NCBI GenBank assembly: GCA_030407315.1
Contig: JALQPE010000056.1
Span: 1-64,000 of the forward strand
Source of the DNA: Asparagopsis taxiformis
Lineage: Eukaryota; Rhodophyta; Florideophyceae; Bonnemaisoniales; Bonnemaisoniaceae
Length of the DNA stretch: 64,000 nt
Direction of reading: 5' to 3'
Part shown: positions 11,032 to 21,555 of the stretch, piece by piece
Numbering within the stretch: position 1 is the first letter of the stretch
Layout: each line of letters starts with the position of its first letter
Translations under genes and position numbers: made by a program
Notes under the pieces: generated by a model
What the model saw: the letters and a program-made list of their open reading frames with translations, nothing else
What the model was told of the DNA's origin: nothing
The model's database searches: none

Positions 11032-14000
11032 ATGCCTCCGCGTACTATCCCTCAGTCGACCACCAGTGCAGCTCGAGAGCTCACCATCCCTGCCATGTCC
11101 CGCACTGGCACCTCGCTTTCGAACTACCTGTTCAGGGAAACGAAACTTCCGATCGCTGACATTCATGTCACGGAAGAAACATCCCGCGAGGTTGATGTCT
11201 CTCATGTTGAAGTGCTGTTCCAGAAGATGGTTCTCGAAGGCTTTCAGACCTCTTCTGTGGGCTCCATGACTGTGGTAAATCTACCATTTGGGCCCGATGG
11301 AACACGCTACTACATAGCGGACGGTCTTCATCGTCGTGGAGCTCTGGTGCGGGCGAAGGAGGAACAGGTTGAGCGTCTAGCTTCCGTTGTGGACAACGTT
11401 CCTGTCCAGGAAGCCTTGAGGCCGGATGGTGCGCCAATGACTATGGAGGATGTCCTTTACCTCAGTCAGCGGTTGAATGAGCTTGTTCACACTGTTTTGC
11501 CAACCACCATCCGGGATCGTATACATGCTATCATTAGCATATACAATTGCAACCTCAAGTACGCTCAACCTGGGGATAGGAATCTGGCCAACATGACGGC
11601 TTCGCAGCTGTCTAATTGGTTCTTCCAACGTCATTTTTCTGGCATCCTCCGGAAGAGTACAGTGACGTCCATGGTCAATGTAGCTATGAATATGCGACGT
11701 TCGCCTCGCACGTACGCAGCCTACAAGATGGCTTCCGGGAGGAAGGAGAACGAGGTCGGCATCAGCCTTCTGGTCCTAAAAGACACAGCATTCACGAAGG
11801 CTGAAGACCGTGCTAGTGAATTGATGGTCAAATGCCTTCACTACCGGTCTGTGCTGCTGATGCGTTCGTTTGGACGTATCCCAGGTCTCCAGCTCCGTAC
11901 ATATCTCAATTACGTTAGAGATTTCTACGAGGTCATCCGTGAACTAGCACCCATGGTTGACCTCAGTACGGAGCAATTGGCAGACCTGGAAGACCTTGAA
12001 CCGGATGGAAAGGAAATGATCCCGACCTGGAAATCCGTGTTCAAGCGTATGGTTCAGTACGAGGAGGAGCCGGTGCCGAAGAGAACGGAGAACCAAGATC
12101 TTCGTATAGCAGATTTCCGTTCGGTCATCCAGCAGCGGTTTAATGTTGCACCGAAGCAACAGACTCCTCCTCGTCCTGAACCGTTGGACACTGCAGCGAA
12201 TACCACTCCCGCCAATGACGTGGTAATGGAGGAGGGTGCGAGGGATTCAACGAGTGCTCCTCCTCCACCTGTCCCTCCGCCAGGATCACCATCGCAAGTG
12301 CCTGGCAAGGATCGTTCTCCGACACAGTTCGGAGAAACTATCATCGAGCCTCTCCCTGTCCCCCTTCCCTCTGAGCCCCTCCCAGAGGATGAAACTGGTC
12401 CCTTGGAAATATCTGCTGCTGTTCCACCTGAACAAACGCAGCAGAATGCTCCCGGGTCCTCAGCCAATCCCACCACCCCTCCTGCCAATCCCCCCACCCC
12501 TCCTGCCAATCCTACCACCCCTTCTCCTCATCCCTCTCCTGCTCAGTCTCCTATGGCAGTCTCAACAACCTCCGCTATCCGGGTTCCATCTTCTCCCCCC
12601 AAGTCTCCTATGGCTGTGTCACCACCCTCCCCTGCTCCAGTTCCCCCCACTCCTATGGGGGAACATCAGAATCCCGAAACTGTGGAAGTCCCTGAACCGC
12701 TGGGGGGTGGTGCGGAGTATCCCGTTTCGCGTGCCATTCGCATTCCGGCCGACGAAACTACTCCACGCCCCTTCCCTTGCTCTCTTGGACCGCACTGTCG
12801 CTTTCCCGGCTCTGCCGCTGTGCACAAATGCACAGCGTGCAACTCCAAGCCAGTTCACAATCTGTGCGACTATCCCCGCGTCCACCATCTCATCCCCATC
12901 AAGTACCTGAATCAAGGTGAGCGAGACATGGTCTTCGTCTGCTCCCGTCAGTGTTACGATGGTCGTCAACCCAATGACGCCCCTTCTTGGACCCCTCCTG
13001 CAGGGGTCACGTTACAAGAAGCGTGGGATGGTGATGAGTTCAATCCTTTTCGCAAAGGAGGCTCAACGACCGAGTCGGTGGAACAGGACAAGGGTGAAGC
13101 GGGTGACCAGGACAAGAGGAGCACCGTAGGAGAGAAGACTCCCATATCTCTGGGCAAGGTGAAGAAGCTCTCCAAGAGTACCCGACGAGGGGAAAAGAGG
13201 AAAAGGGACGATACCTTTAGTCCGCTTCCGGCCCGTGTTACTCGGTCGAAGACCAGAAGTGCTGCCGTTGCAGAGCAGCTCATCGCTCTTGGCAGCACTT
13301 CTTCCCCTCCTTCCTCCCTTCCGCTTCCTGTTCAAACCCCGTCTTCGGGTGAGAAGGAGCGTGACAATGAAGGTGAGAGTGAGGAGGAGGAAGAAACCCC
13401 CACAAAATCGAAGGTGACTTCGAAGGGGTTTCTGGTCCACCGGTACGAGGACGAACAGCCGAGTCCACCTCCCCACCTCCTCGAGAATATTTCCGCGGCC
13501 GAAGCTGAATCGTTAGTCCGTTCAGCTTCGAGCCTACTTCATCCCGAACACCGCTCTGGGTTCTACTTGACGGAAGGGGAGGTGGAGGAGCTGAGGGAGG
13601 ATATTGACTCCGCGGCTGGTTCTTCGTCCATCGAGAGGGCTGTGTATTTCGAGCGGGCAAGGGCTAGTATTGATTCTGATGGATATGTTGTCCTGGAGAA
13701 CATACTAGGAGCTAAGGAAGTGCGGTCTAGTATCCACGACCTTCTGTCAGCCTTCGCCAAGAAGTTCTCGGAAAACGAGGAAGGCGCGTGGAACTCGATT
13801 CTCAATTCCGGTTCTACAGCCAAGGATGCAGAAGGGGGCCGTCTCGGCAGCGGTACATGACCCCCTGCAAGGCCGTTGTCGAAGACCTGGACACGCTCGA
13901 GTCTGGTCCAATCGCTCACGATAAGGTTTCTGTGGATGTTCTGCTCGCTATTATAGCAGAAAAGCTCCACTTAGAAGATTCCGTTTCGTCATTGAAGGGA

Positions 14001-14594
14001 TTCAAGGAAGGCTCCAAGCTCAGGTTTGGCAGAACAGGTCTTCGGATGCTGCTCACAGGGTCGGGCTGTGATCGTCAGATACCTCATCTGGACTTCACAT
14101 ACCCCGGTCCACCGCCAGGGGAACCCAACCGATACTACGGTAAACCTGCACCAGATCCTGACTATGCATTCATTGCAACTGGTGCAGTGGGTTCCCCGAT
14201 TCTGGTACGACCTCGCAGTCATACCTTCCTCAACTCCCCACGTAAGGCATTCCTGGACGTCTGGCCCCACCTCCTTCCCAAGTTGGTCTGGATACCTCCG
14301 TTCTCTGTTTTTGTCTCTCGTGGAGACTTGGAACATGCAGGTCCAGGATGGCAGGACCACGATTTCGTGAAGACTAGGCTTTCCAACACTGGAATGCCGT
14401 ATGGTCGCCATATTCGAGTCCATACAATGGCTGCGCGTGTCTCCTCTCAGCTCGTCAACGACCTAGTTTATGCGCCAGGGCTGGGTGACGACCCCAATGC
14501 TCTGCCAGAGCCCTACGATTTCGATCACGACTACGCGTCGGATAGTGATAAGGAAGAGGAAAGTAGTAGCGAAGAGTATATTACAGTTGAATAG
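11032..14594 (+). CDS. ParB-like domain / zinc finger / 2OG-Fe(II) dioxygenase fusion, one frame break
   Basis: From ATG 11,032 (MPPRTIPQ) a frame of 942 aa runs to 13,860. Residues about 40-140 resemble the ParB/Srx fold with the hallmark YIADGLHRRGAL near 95. A proline-rich linker follows (about 380-560). A Cys/His cluster spans 582-642 (CSLGPHC, HKCTACNSK, HNLCDY, FVCSRQCY). Then come basic, acidic and Ser-rich regions (TRRGEKRKRDD). From about 885 a dioxygenase begins (DSDGYVVLENIL). The domain continues one base back in the frame ending at 14,594 and carries HLDF (HxD), a distal GDLEHAGPGW histidine and a GRHIRVHT arginine, the expected iron and 2OG ligands. The switch lies at a five-G run near 13,834, consistent with one missing G. 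I infer DNA-base oxidation. A protein-directed hydroxylase is the alternative. Confidence 0.75.
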
Positions 14595-14818
14595 ATAGCA
14601 TATGAACTATAACTTGCTCTAAACTGATATTTCTCTTGTTTCCATGTTCTCCCACATTCCTATAGTCTACTTGTAGTTTGTCAGAATCTCCTTCCGTTGA
14701 TGGTTCTCTGCCCTCGCCCGTTCTGGTGCATGGCAAGGTAAAGAATGGTAGTATGCTAGTTGCAACCAGTGTGCATTCGTAAGTCGCAAAGGGCGCTGGA
14801 CCCCTGGCGTTGAGGTCC

Positions 14819-14940
14819 TAAAATTTGGTAATTTTTTTCGCTCCGAAATTACTGCAGTAAAAAGCGATCTAGCAAAGTGCACCAACCTAGATCACTTTTT
14901 ACTGCAGTAATTTCGGAGCGAAAAAATTACCAATTTTTTA
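14819..14940. repeat. Long palindrome P5 (hybrid arms)
   Basis: 122 bp with CGCTCCGAAA-type arms. The left arm carries AAGCGATCTAG, whereas the right arm carries the complement of AAGTGATCTAG, so the two halves come from different sub-versions. The right flank ACATTTCCCGTTCCATG is shared with P6. Confidence 0.9.
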
Positions 14941-15510
14941 CATTTCCCGTTCCATGGATACCGCGTTTACAGAGGTGCTCAAACCAGGGAACCTGGCCAC
15001 GTAAGCATGGTTGAGCTATCACTGTTTCAACAAAGTTAGTCATGTTGCAACACTTCACAGAGCACAACATTATTTTGAAATCACTAGTTTGTACAACATT
15101 CCCATAGGTACACGACACATTCCGAATTCTGACTAGGCATAGCAGCCACTAAACATACGTGTAAGACTTTTGAATTCCTGCTGCGGCTGGAATGCAATAT
15201 GCACTATCCAAGTCTTTCCAAATAGGGGCTATCCCATACATAGGGTACATGAAGTGAAGGTTTAAAGAAGTTTGGTCTATTTTACCTGGTAGTTTCTCTC
15301 GTCGACTTCACTTCCTAGATCATCTATATATAGACATGTAGTATACCGCGGAATGGGTACTATGACAATAATACTCCTAATGACCTATTGCGATTACCCT
15401 GTACGTACCTTTCCCTCTCGATATAACACATTAGGGTCGTAAGCGCCGCATATGGGGCTTATTCCGGTGCAGGTCGTTGGAAAAGCCCAAGTTTGGCGCC
15501 CGGAAGCTCA
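14941..15510. other. Noncoding spacer between palindromes P5 and P6
   Basis: About 570 bp with no supported gene. A TATATATAG near 15,325 could be a TATA-like element, but nothing open follows it before P6. Confidence 0.4.
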
Positions 15511-15650
15511 GGGAGATGTTTAAATTTGGTAATTTTTTTCACTCCGAAATTACTGCAGTAAAAAGTGATCTAGCAAAGTGCACCAACCTAGATCACTTTT
15601 TACTGCAGTAATTTCGGAGCGAAAAAAATTACCAAATTTCAACATCTCCC
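15511..15650. repeat. Long palindrome P6
   Basis: About 140 bp, the longest of the family. The pairing extends outward to GGGAGATGTT / AACATCTCCC. The arms contain CGCTCCGAAA-type sequence (left arm CACTCCGAAA) and AAAAAGTGATCTAG; the apex is GCAAAGTGCACCAACC. It lies 216 bp upstream of the transposase reading frame. Confidence 0.95.
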
Positions 15651-15865
15651 GTTCCATGAATGATTGCTGTTTATGGGTAGTATAGTCGTATGTGCAACTG
15701 AGCAAGGTCATAGTTAAACTATTAGACTGTAACGGTCGACTTATTCATGTTCTCCCTTTCTACAGCTTTATATCTGTGTGTTTCGTTTCTATGCTCACTA
15801 CAGCAAGGCCTACACGCGGTCCCTCACACATATATCAGAGCCTGCAAATTGTCTGTCATCGAGAC

Positions 15866-16837
15866 ATGGCAAGACCGAGAAAGTCTAGGACTGGCCTACG
15901 ACTACGATACAACAATGTATACCCTGGTCGTAATCGGGCTCGGCGTTCGACTACCAGAACAGTTTCTGACCCTTTCTCTGTCCATCACATGGGCTGGAGA
16001 CCAATGCAAAACCCTCTTCCTCCCCCACAAATAGACCATGACAGCACTTTGAACATTCCCCAGAATCCAAATGCTATCAACCACCGGCTCCCAGATGCAA
16101 CACCCCCTTCCTCGCCTGTCCTGGATACGTCTACAACTGGGAACAATAGCTTGCATGCTATTGCTCTGGTACCCATGGATACCACTGTCTCTCTGGAGTT
16201 CGCCAAAAGCGAAGAGGGAAACACCCTGCCACCTCCAGCAGTTGAAAACCTATCCACCATTCCCGACGATTGTGATATGATACTTCCTTCTAGGACTGAA
16301 CCTGCTTCTGCTGTTGCGACAGTTCCTACTGAATTCCATCACGATAGTTCTGACGAACCCGATGATGTATTCTCAGAACATGATACCGTGTCGAATGATA
16401 AAGACCTGCTACTGCAGGAGGAGATAGAGGCTAAACTTCTCATCTCTTCTCCTTTCATCTTGAATACGTCCAATCCAGCCAAAGCTCGCAGTTACATGAC
16501 ACAATGGACTACGCTGTATGCTGTCGCAAAGCTGACAGGTTCCACCAAAAGTACTGCCGCTAGCCTGCAGGAAGATCGTGTTTTGTTCGATTTCGCGAGA
16601 AAAGGCTCAACGAATAAACACGTTCAGCAAGGTCTGCCTCATTATTCGACAATAGTGCGTAAGGTGAGACCGTGGCTATTCTACAATGCATGGTTGCGTT
16701 CAGAAACCGTTTATTTTCCTGTAAACGTAGAGCGCAGTGCAGCCCGTGTAGCTTCCTCCGCAATTCTACGAAGAAGCCGCGTCGAACGAGCAACAACAGG
16801 CCAATCAGCACCTGTACTTATCGTTCCACCAAGCTAA
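15866..16837 (+). CDS. N-terminal region of the transposase reading frame, closed by an in-frame TAA
   Basis: ATG 15,866 (MARPRKSRTG, an AT-hook-like basic start) opens 323 codons to TAA 16,835-16,837. The frame is already open from 15,692, but the segment upstream of 15,866 looks like leader. The middle is Pro/Ser/Thr-rich and acidic. The last 100 residues look folded (KARSYMTQWTTLYAVAKL; STIVRKVRPWLFYNAWLR). After the TAA the same frame continues without shift into the downstream transposase. This is either one long gene with a single nonsense codon (readthrough or mutation) or a separate small DNA-binding protein. The function is unknown beyond the location. Confidence 0.5.
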   Translation: MARPRKSRTGLRLRYNNVYPGRNRARRSTTRTVSDPFSVHHMGWRPMQNPLPPPQIDHDSTLNIPQNPNAINHRLPDATPPSSPVLDTSTTGNNSLHAIALVPMDTTVSLEFAKSEEGNTLPPPAVENLSTIPDDCDMILPSRTEPASAVATVPTEFHHDSSDEPDDVFSEHDTVSNDKDLLLQEEIEAKLLISSPFILNTSNPAKARSYMTQWTTLYAVAKLTGSTKSTAASLQEDRVLFDFARKGSTNKHVQQGLPHYSTIVRKVRPWLFYNAWLRSETVYFPVNVERSAARVASSAILRRSRVERATTGQSAPVLIVPPS

Positions 16838-16900
16838 TATGCACGAGCAGACATTACTACGCCACAAATATTCGACCTTGCGTGGCGTGATAACACTCAA

Positions 16901-19900
16901 TTGGATGCTTCCGACTCGGATGAGTTACTAAGTTTACATGGTAACGTGTGCAAGTCGAAGCTAGGAAAATTCAGAGAGTACTCCTTAAAAGGACAAAACT
17001 ACACGATGAGGGCAGAGGATAAGGATGGCTCTCCGGTTCCTGCTTTCGGGGGTAGTATTGTGGAGCTTCACGTGATATCTGGGCGGCACTCCTCTCCTCT
17101 AGATCCTACTCTCAGTTCCCTTTTCCAACAGGAATCACTATCTTCCAGCCATGAGTCGTTCAAAGCTCTCACATCTTCTTCGTGGATTAACTCTGGTGCC
17201 GCATTTCATAGCAGGCTTTCGGTCTCCCCGCATTCATATGGGTCCGCCTTCATCCTTCAGAAAGAGTCGTTCCGGGAATATGCTCGGCCGGGTGATCACC
17301 TGACAGTTTTATCACCCAGTCCTGAGTGTAACCCTACTCAAAATTGTGGTATACAGTTCTTCATTGGGCTTGTCGTCAGCTCTCCCGGACCGCCAGGCCC
17401 ATCACAAAAACTGCTCTTTCTCGTCAACTCTGAAGGGCATTACAAAGTTGTCGGCGGAACTCGTGCAATCAATAATGTCAAGTTATTGAAACCAGGCACG
17501 AGCCCCAGCCCCTTTCATCCTACACATCTCCGTGGGGTTCTCAGCTGCGGTACCACATACTACGTCTATCCATTTCTTTTATACTGCGATGACTTCAATG
17601 AAGCCTCTGGTAAGAAAGGGAGTGCTGGAGGATGCTATATGCTCCCAATGGGTCTTCCGCTGGACTGTCGCCGGAACAGTTCTGCTGTGCGCGTTATCGG
17701 TGTCACAGGTCCTGGTGTTAGTACAAACCATATCCTTCGACATATCTCTAGAGACATTATTCAAGGATGTACGTCGGGGTTTCGTGATGTCGATCCAGAC
17801 GGCAATGAATCTCTAATTTTCCTGGACTTTATTGGTTTCGTATCGGATTATCCTGCCTGTTCTCATGTGCTGGATGTCATGGGGCACAACGCAGACTGCC
17901 CATGCCATTTGTGTTTCTTTGTAAGAGGGGGGAAATATGGGAAGAACTCGCAGTTTGGCTACGACACCCGTTTACATTCGAGCTCTGATACACACTTTCG
18001 CACATCCGAGCGAACAGCTGCTGTTCAGTCATCGGAAAGTTCTGCAAACATCTTGAAGTATCTGGGTTTGAGAACAGTGCAAAATATCACAGACACTCCA
18101 TTGCATCTCATTGAAAGACTACTTCATGAAGCTAGGTCCAAAGGGCTGGTTCCAACCGGGACACCACTCGGAAACGATGGTCTACGAATCCCTGTCGTGC
18201 CTGCTATTCTGGACCCATACCGTTCGACGTTTGTTGGAATTGACCATCTCCTCCACGGACTGGCAAAGGATGCTCTGGACAATGCTTTTTCAAGCTTGCC
18301 TAATGATGGTGTGAGAAGGCTGGCCGACAGGTTCATGGTGGATGCCCTCCGTGTATTGGGTCTCGCAAATCAGAACAAGATATATAACTTCAACGCAGGT
18401 GAAACTCATACAATGGGAATCTCAGACAGATTTGCAGTTCTCCTCGTCGCCGAACACTGCTTCAGGTCTTCTCTGAAATTCCAATCGCAGACTACAAGGT
18501 CATCCGAAGGTAGCGGTTCAAGGTCACTCCAGGCTTCTGAAGAGCAACTCCATCTGTCTCTAGAACTTGTTCGTCTCCTGTCCTCTATATCTGCAGCTAC
18601 ATACTTCCTACCACGAAAAAATATCGACGGTTCTGAGGCAGTACAGAGAGCTACAGGGAATTCTGCGCACAACAGTCTCCGTCGTCTGCAGCAGCTATCG
18701 AAAGAATATGCTACTCTAGTGGATGACCTGCTCAAGACTGTTCCTACCAGACAGCGGAGCACAGCGGTCTCGAAGAAACGGAAGATGCAGACAGAAGGTA
18801 TAGTAACGAATGATAATGACCACATTGAGATGGAAAACAAGACTGCTGGATTCCGGGCAAGGAAGATTCTTGACAATAAGCCAAACTTGCACCGTCTCAT
18901 TGAGGCATTTGAACACACTGTTCCTCTGCTCGGACACGCTCGCCAGGTAGCTGAGCTATCATTCGAAGCAACACATCAGCAAATGAAACGAGGTCTAGAG
19001 CATTCCGGAGGTGCTGACAGACAGTTGGATGCTATGTTAGCGGCACTCGGAAACTATTGGAAAGGAAGCCTCCATCTTGCTTTGAAAAGTTTCTCCAATT
19101 CTACTCCAGCATCTGTGGAGAGACAACGTTCTAAACGGTTTCTCCTTCGTGTTCTATTCGGACGGGAGCACTGTAAATCCATGGAGAACCTCCCGGCTAG
19201 TACGCTGCATGACCTCTGTCAAGAACCCCTTCTCGAACATTTGAATAGGTCTTCTTTACCATTCTTCTCTTCTCCATATTCATATTGCTCGTGGACAGGA
19301 GTTCCCTCTTCATTACCACAGCAGGATTTTTCCTGTGGGCAGAATTCGGATGCAGTCATGCTTCATGGAAAACCTTGCAAGGGAGCACGTCTCAGTTCTG
19401 CCCACCCTGCCTGTGCAGCTTCGCCCTCTGCTGCGTCTCGGGACTTTTCAAAGCCACAAGAAATAGCTTCTGGCTGTGTAGTACAAGCTTGCTACTCAGC
19501 TTCCCCGTCTTCTAGAATTCTACAGAAGACCTGTTCGCCTTCTTTTTGGGCTGTTACCACCGTGTTTGACCTGACTATTGATGGAAACATTGCTTCACCT
19601 GGAAACGTTTGCATACACGAATCTCACCAGGAAAACTTTTCTCCACCACACGCTATTGTTCTTCCAGCTATCAAGCAGAAGTCCTCCCCCACTGCGTTTG
19701 CTCCGAACACCGATTCCGGCTCCTGGTTTCTCCCTCTCACTTCAGGGGTTCGTAAGATTGGTCTCCTCCACAATTGTAGCCCTTCATTATGTTCTGTGGA
19801 GCAAGGCACTTCGAATGGAGGAATTACGCATGGAGGTCCTTCGTTTATGGATGGTGGTTCCTTCTCTATCTTTCCAAGAGAAGATGGATATCCGCCAAGG

Positions 19901-19909
19901 ACTGCATAA
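16901..19909 (+). CDS. Tnp2/CACTA-like (Plavaka-like) transposase
   Basis: 1002 aa from the first ATG after the upstream TAA. The catalytic region has the Tnp2 order: YPFLLYCDDFNEA near 224-232 (first Asp); a GCYMLPMGLP then VTGPGVSTNHI block; SDYPACSHVLDVMG near 315; then a Cys/His knuckle CPCHLCFF near 335. Further along, PVVPAILDPYRS and LLHGLAKD match the helical insert seen in this group. The third catalytic acid is not assigned. The C-terminal 250 residues are Ser-rich with paired cysteines. It is the gene nearest the element's right terminus and is bounded by P6 and the P7 core. KDZ-type transposases, known to travel with TET/JBP dioxygenases in fungi, are the main alternative. The frame is unbroken after 16,901. 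Confidence 0.65.
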   Translation: MDASDSDELLSLHGNVCKSKLGKFREYSLKGQNYTMRAEDKDGSPVPAFGGSIVELHVISGRHSSPLDPTLSSLFQQESLSSSHESFKALTSSSWINSGAAFHSRLSVSPHSYGSAFILQKESFREYARPGDHLTVLSPSPECNPTQNCGIQFFIGLVVSSPGPPGPSQKLLFLVNSEGHYKVVGGTRAINNVKLLKPGTSPSPFHPTHLRGVLSCGTTYYVYPFLLYCDDFNEASGKKGSAGGCYMLPMGLPLDCRRNSSAVRVIGVTGPGVSTNHILRHISRDIIQGCTSGFRDVDPDGNESLIFLDFIGFVSDYPACSHVLDVMGHNADCPCHLCFFVRGGKYGKNSQFGYDTRLHSSSDTHFRTSERTAAVQSSESSANILKYLGLRTVQNITDTPLHLIERLLHEARSKGLVPTGTPLGNDGLRIPVVPAILDPYRSTFVGIDHLLHGLAKDALDNAFSSLPNDGVRRLADRFMVDALRVLGLANQNKIYNFNAGETHTMGISDRFAVLLVAEHCFRSSLKFQSQTTRSSEGSGSRSLQASEEQLHLSLELVRLLSSISAATYFLPRKNIDGSEAVQRATGNSAHNSLRRLQQLSKEYATLVDDLLKTVPTRQRSTAVSKKRKMQTEGIVTNDNDHIEMENKTAGFRARKILDNKPNLHRLIEAFEHTVPLLGHARQVAELSFEATHQQMKRGLEHSGGADRQLDAMLAALGNYWKGSLHLALKSFSNSTPASVERQRSKRFLLRVLFGREHCKSMENLPASTLHDLCQEPLLEHLNRSSLPFFSSPYSYCSWTGVPSSLPQQDFSCGQNSDAVMLHGKPCKGARLSSAHPACAASPSAASRDFSKPQEIASGCVVQACYSASPSSRILQKTCSPSFWAVTTVFDLTIDGNIASPGNVCIHESHQENFSPPHAIVLPAIKQKSSPTAFAPNTDSGSWFLPLTSGVRKIGLLHNCSPSLCSVEQGTSNGGITHGGPSFMDGGSFSIFPREDGYPPRTA

Positions 19910-20203
19910 TACTCTAGGGTCTAGTACATAAGCTTCTCTACCATATTACTTACCGTAAACAAACTTCCTCATATTGTAGCGTTCCCGTCACATACATCCA
20001 CCTTGACATTGGCCATACTTAAGTCCCTTGTCCCAAAACCTGTGAGACAATATGTTCTATTCTATGTAACCATCTCTAATTCCTCGTCTATACCATTCAT
20101 GCTTCTTCCAGAGCTTATCATTTCCTTGAACTGCCTCAAGCCTGAACCAGCTTCCTCAGGGCGGAACGTACCACAATAAAATTAAAGTAAAATTAGGTTT
20201 CTT
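19910..20203. other. 3' flank of the transposase gene
   Basis: About 290 bp, no gene seen. AT-rich toward the right (AATAAAATTAAAGTAAAATT). The match to the inverted copy at the end of the window begins about 20,185. Confidence 0.4.
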
Positions 20204-20264
20204 TTACTGCAGTAAAAACTGATCTACCAAATGCATCTTCCTAGATCACTTTTTACTGCAGTAA
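20204..20264. repeat. Palindrome P7 (core only, diverged apex)
   Basis: TTACTGCAGTAAAAA-type arms with CTGATCTACC on the left and GTGATCTAGG (complement) on the right. The apex is AAATGCATCTT instead of the GTGCAC type. The AAATTTGGTAATTT outer arms are replaced by unrelated AT-rich sequence. Confidence 0.9.
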
Positions 20265-20350
20265 CTAGTCATTTTTTCTAATTTTTCATCATTGGCTCCT
20301 CAGCCTGCAATACACGTTTCCGCTCACAAGCGTGCAGCTCCACGCCAGCT

Positions 20351-20390
20351 GTAATGAAATAGAACACTACCTAGTCTTCTATTTCATTAC
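20351..20390. repeat. Hairpin in terminal block
   Basis: Arms GTAATGAAATAGAA and TTCTATTTCATTAC. The partner copy at 63,794-63,833 is a perfect 19+2+19 palindrome, so this copy has lost part of its stem. Confidence 0.85.
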
Positions 20391-20609
20391 GTGTTCATGA
20401 CGAGTCCATCTCGAGTCCATGACGTGTCCATGACGTGTTCATAGATCATCGATGATTTGTTTCTGATTTGTCAGTACGAAAAGCGCGCGCTTTCTCACTA
20501 CGCAAGTGAAATACGCGACCTCTGGGCTCACTCTGCAGCAGTATTTAAGCCTTGCGTCACGCCGGGCAACATCGCCAGCACCTGTCGCTCGGAGCACACC
20601 ACCTACGCA

Positions 20610-20672
20610 GGATGGGGCGGCGGAGTGCAATCACATCCCTACGGATGTGATTGTGCCCCGCCGCCTCCATCC
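20610..20672. repeat. GC-rich hairpin in terminal block
   Basis: Arms GGATGGGGCGGCGG plus AGTGCAATCACATCC, and GGATGTGATTG plus GCCCCGCCGCCTCCATCC, around a 4-nt loop. The inverted copy at about 63,510-63,573 keeps the same fold. Confidence 0.85.
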
Positions 20673-21433
20673 TACGATAAGGTTTTCCAGCTCATTTAGT
20701 CTCTTGGCCATTCCTCCCATTCTCTTTTTCTGCGGTTCTTCGTTGTTCTTCTGCTAACATACTTTTCTGCCTTTCCTACTTTCTGTTTCGTCTTTCTCCA
20801 GGGCTACTGTCATTACTACGTTTTCTCACTTCTAATCGAGCTTTTGGCATTCCGTTTCCAGCACTAACCACTGTGTCATCCACTTCTTTCCATCTATGTG
20901 CCAGCAGAAGTTTCTGGGTTCTCTACAATCCGCTTACTCAAGCTCTGGCTCCACTATCAACGGTATGTTCTCTCGCTTCTAATCATGCTTCTACCGTTGA
21001 TGAAATTACATTCCTAGCACTAACCATTGATTCATCTATTCTTTTCCTTCCTGGTGCCAACAGAAATTTCTGGCTTCCCCTCATCTCTCTTTTCATGCCT
21101 ATATGTATTTGTAGTTACTTTATGTAGAGCTAGCGTTTTGCCGTTTAGTGTCTACCATGGTAGCGTAGTTCATAGTTCCTTAGTGCAGTGTACAGATGAT
21201 CTTCATGTCGTTAAACTTTTGGCGTTAGCTGCCCATTTACCTATTCCATATCCACTACACCATATCGTAAATCTTGCGTACCCGCTACTGGCTGCAACCT
21301 AGTCTAATTCATTGTCCCTATGCCGATTTCCATTCTACCTAGATATCGTTTCAGTCAGACCTATCCGTCCTGCAGTTTCTCCGCAAAAGTGCGATGTGCC
21401 GCCCATTCTACCTTTCAGTTTCTACCCAGAGCG

Positions 21434-21555
21434 CCCACCGGTGCAACCACTCTACCCAGTGGACATGGTCCACGCCCACTCGACGGTACAACCACTCTAC
21501 CCAGTGAACATGGTCCACGCCAACCCGACGGTACAACCACTACATCCAGTGGAAG
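21434..21555 (+). repeat. 45-bp tandem repeat inside the terminal block
   Basis: Two full units and one partial unit of 45 bp (ACCACTCTACCCAGTG ... CATGGTCCACGCC). They keep an open frame (VQPLYPVDMVHAHST and variants) that belongs to a 309-codon frame at 21,312-22,241. In the inverted copy that frame is interrupted by a stop near 62,484. I therefore do not call a gene. Confidence 0.75.
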
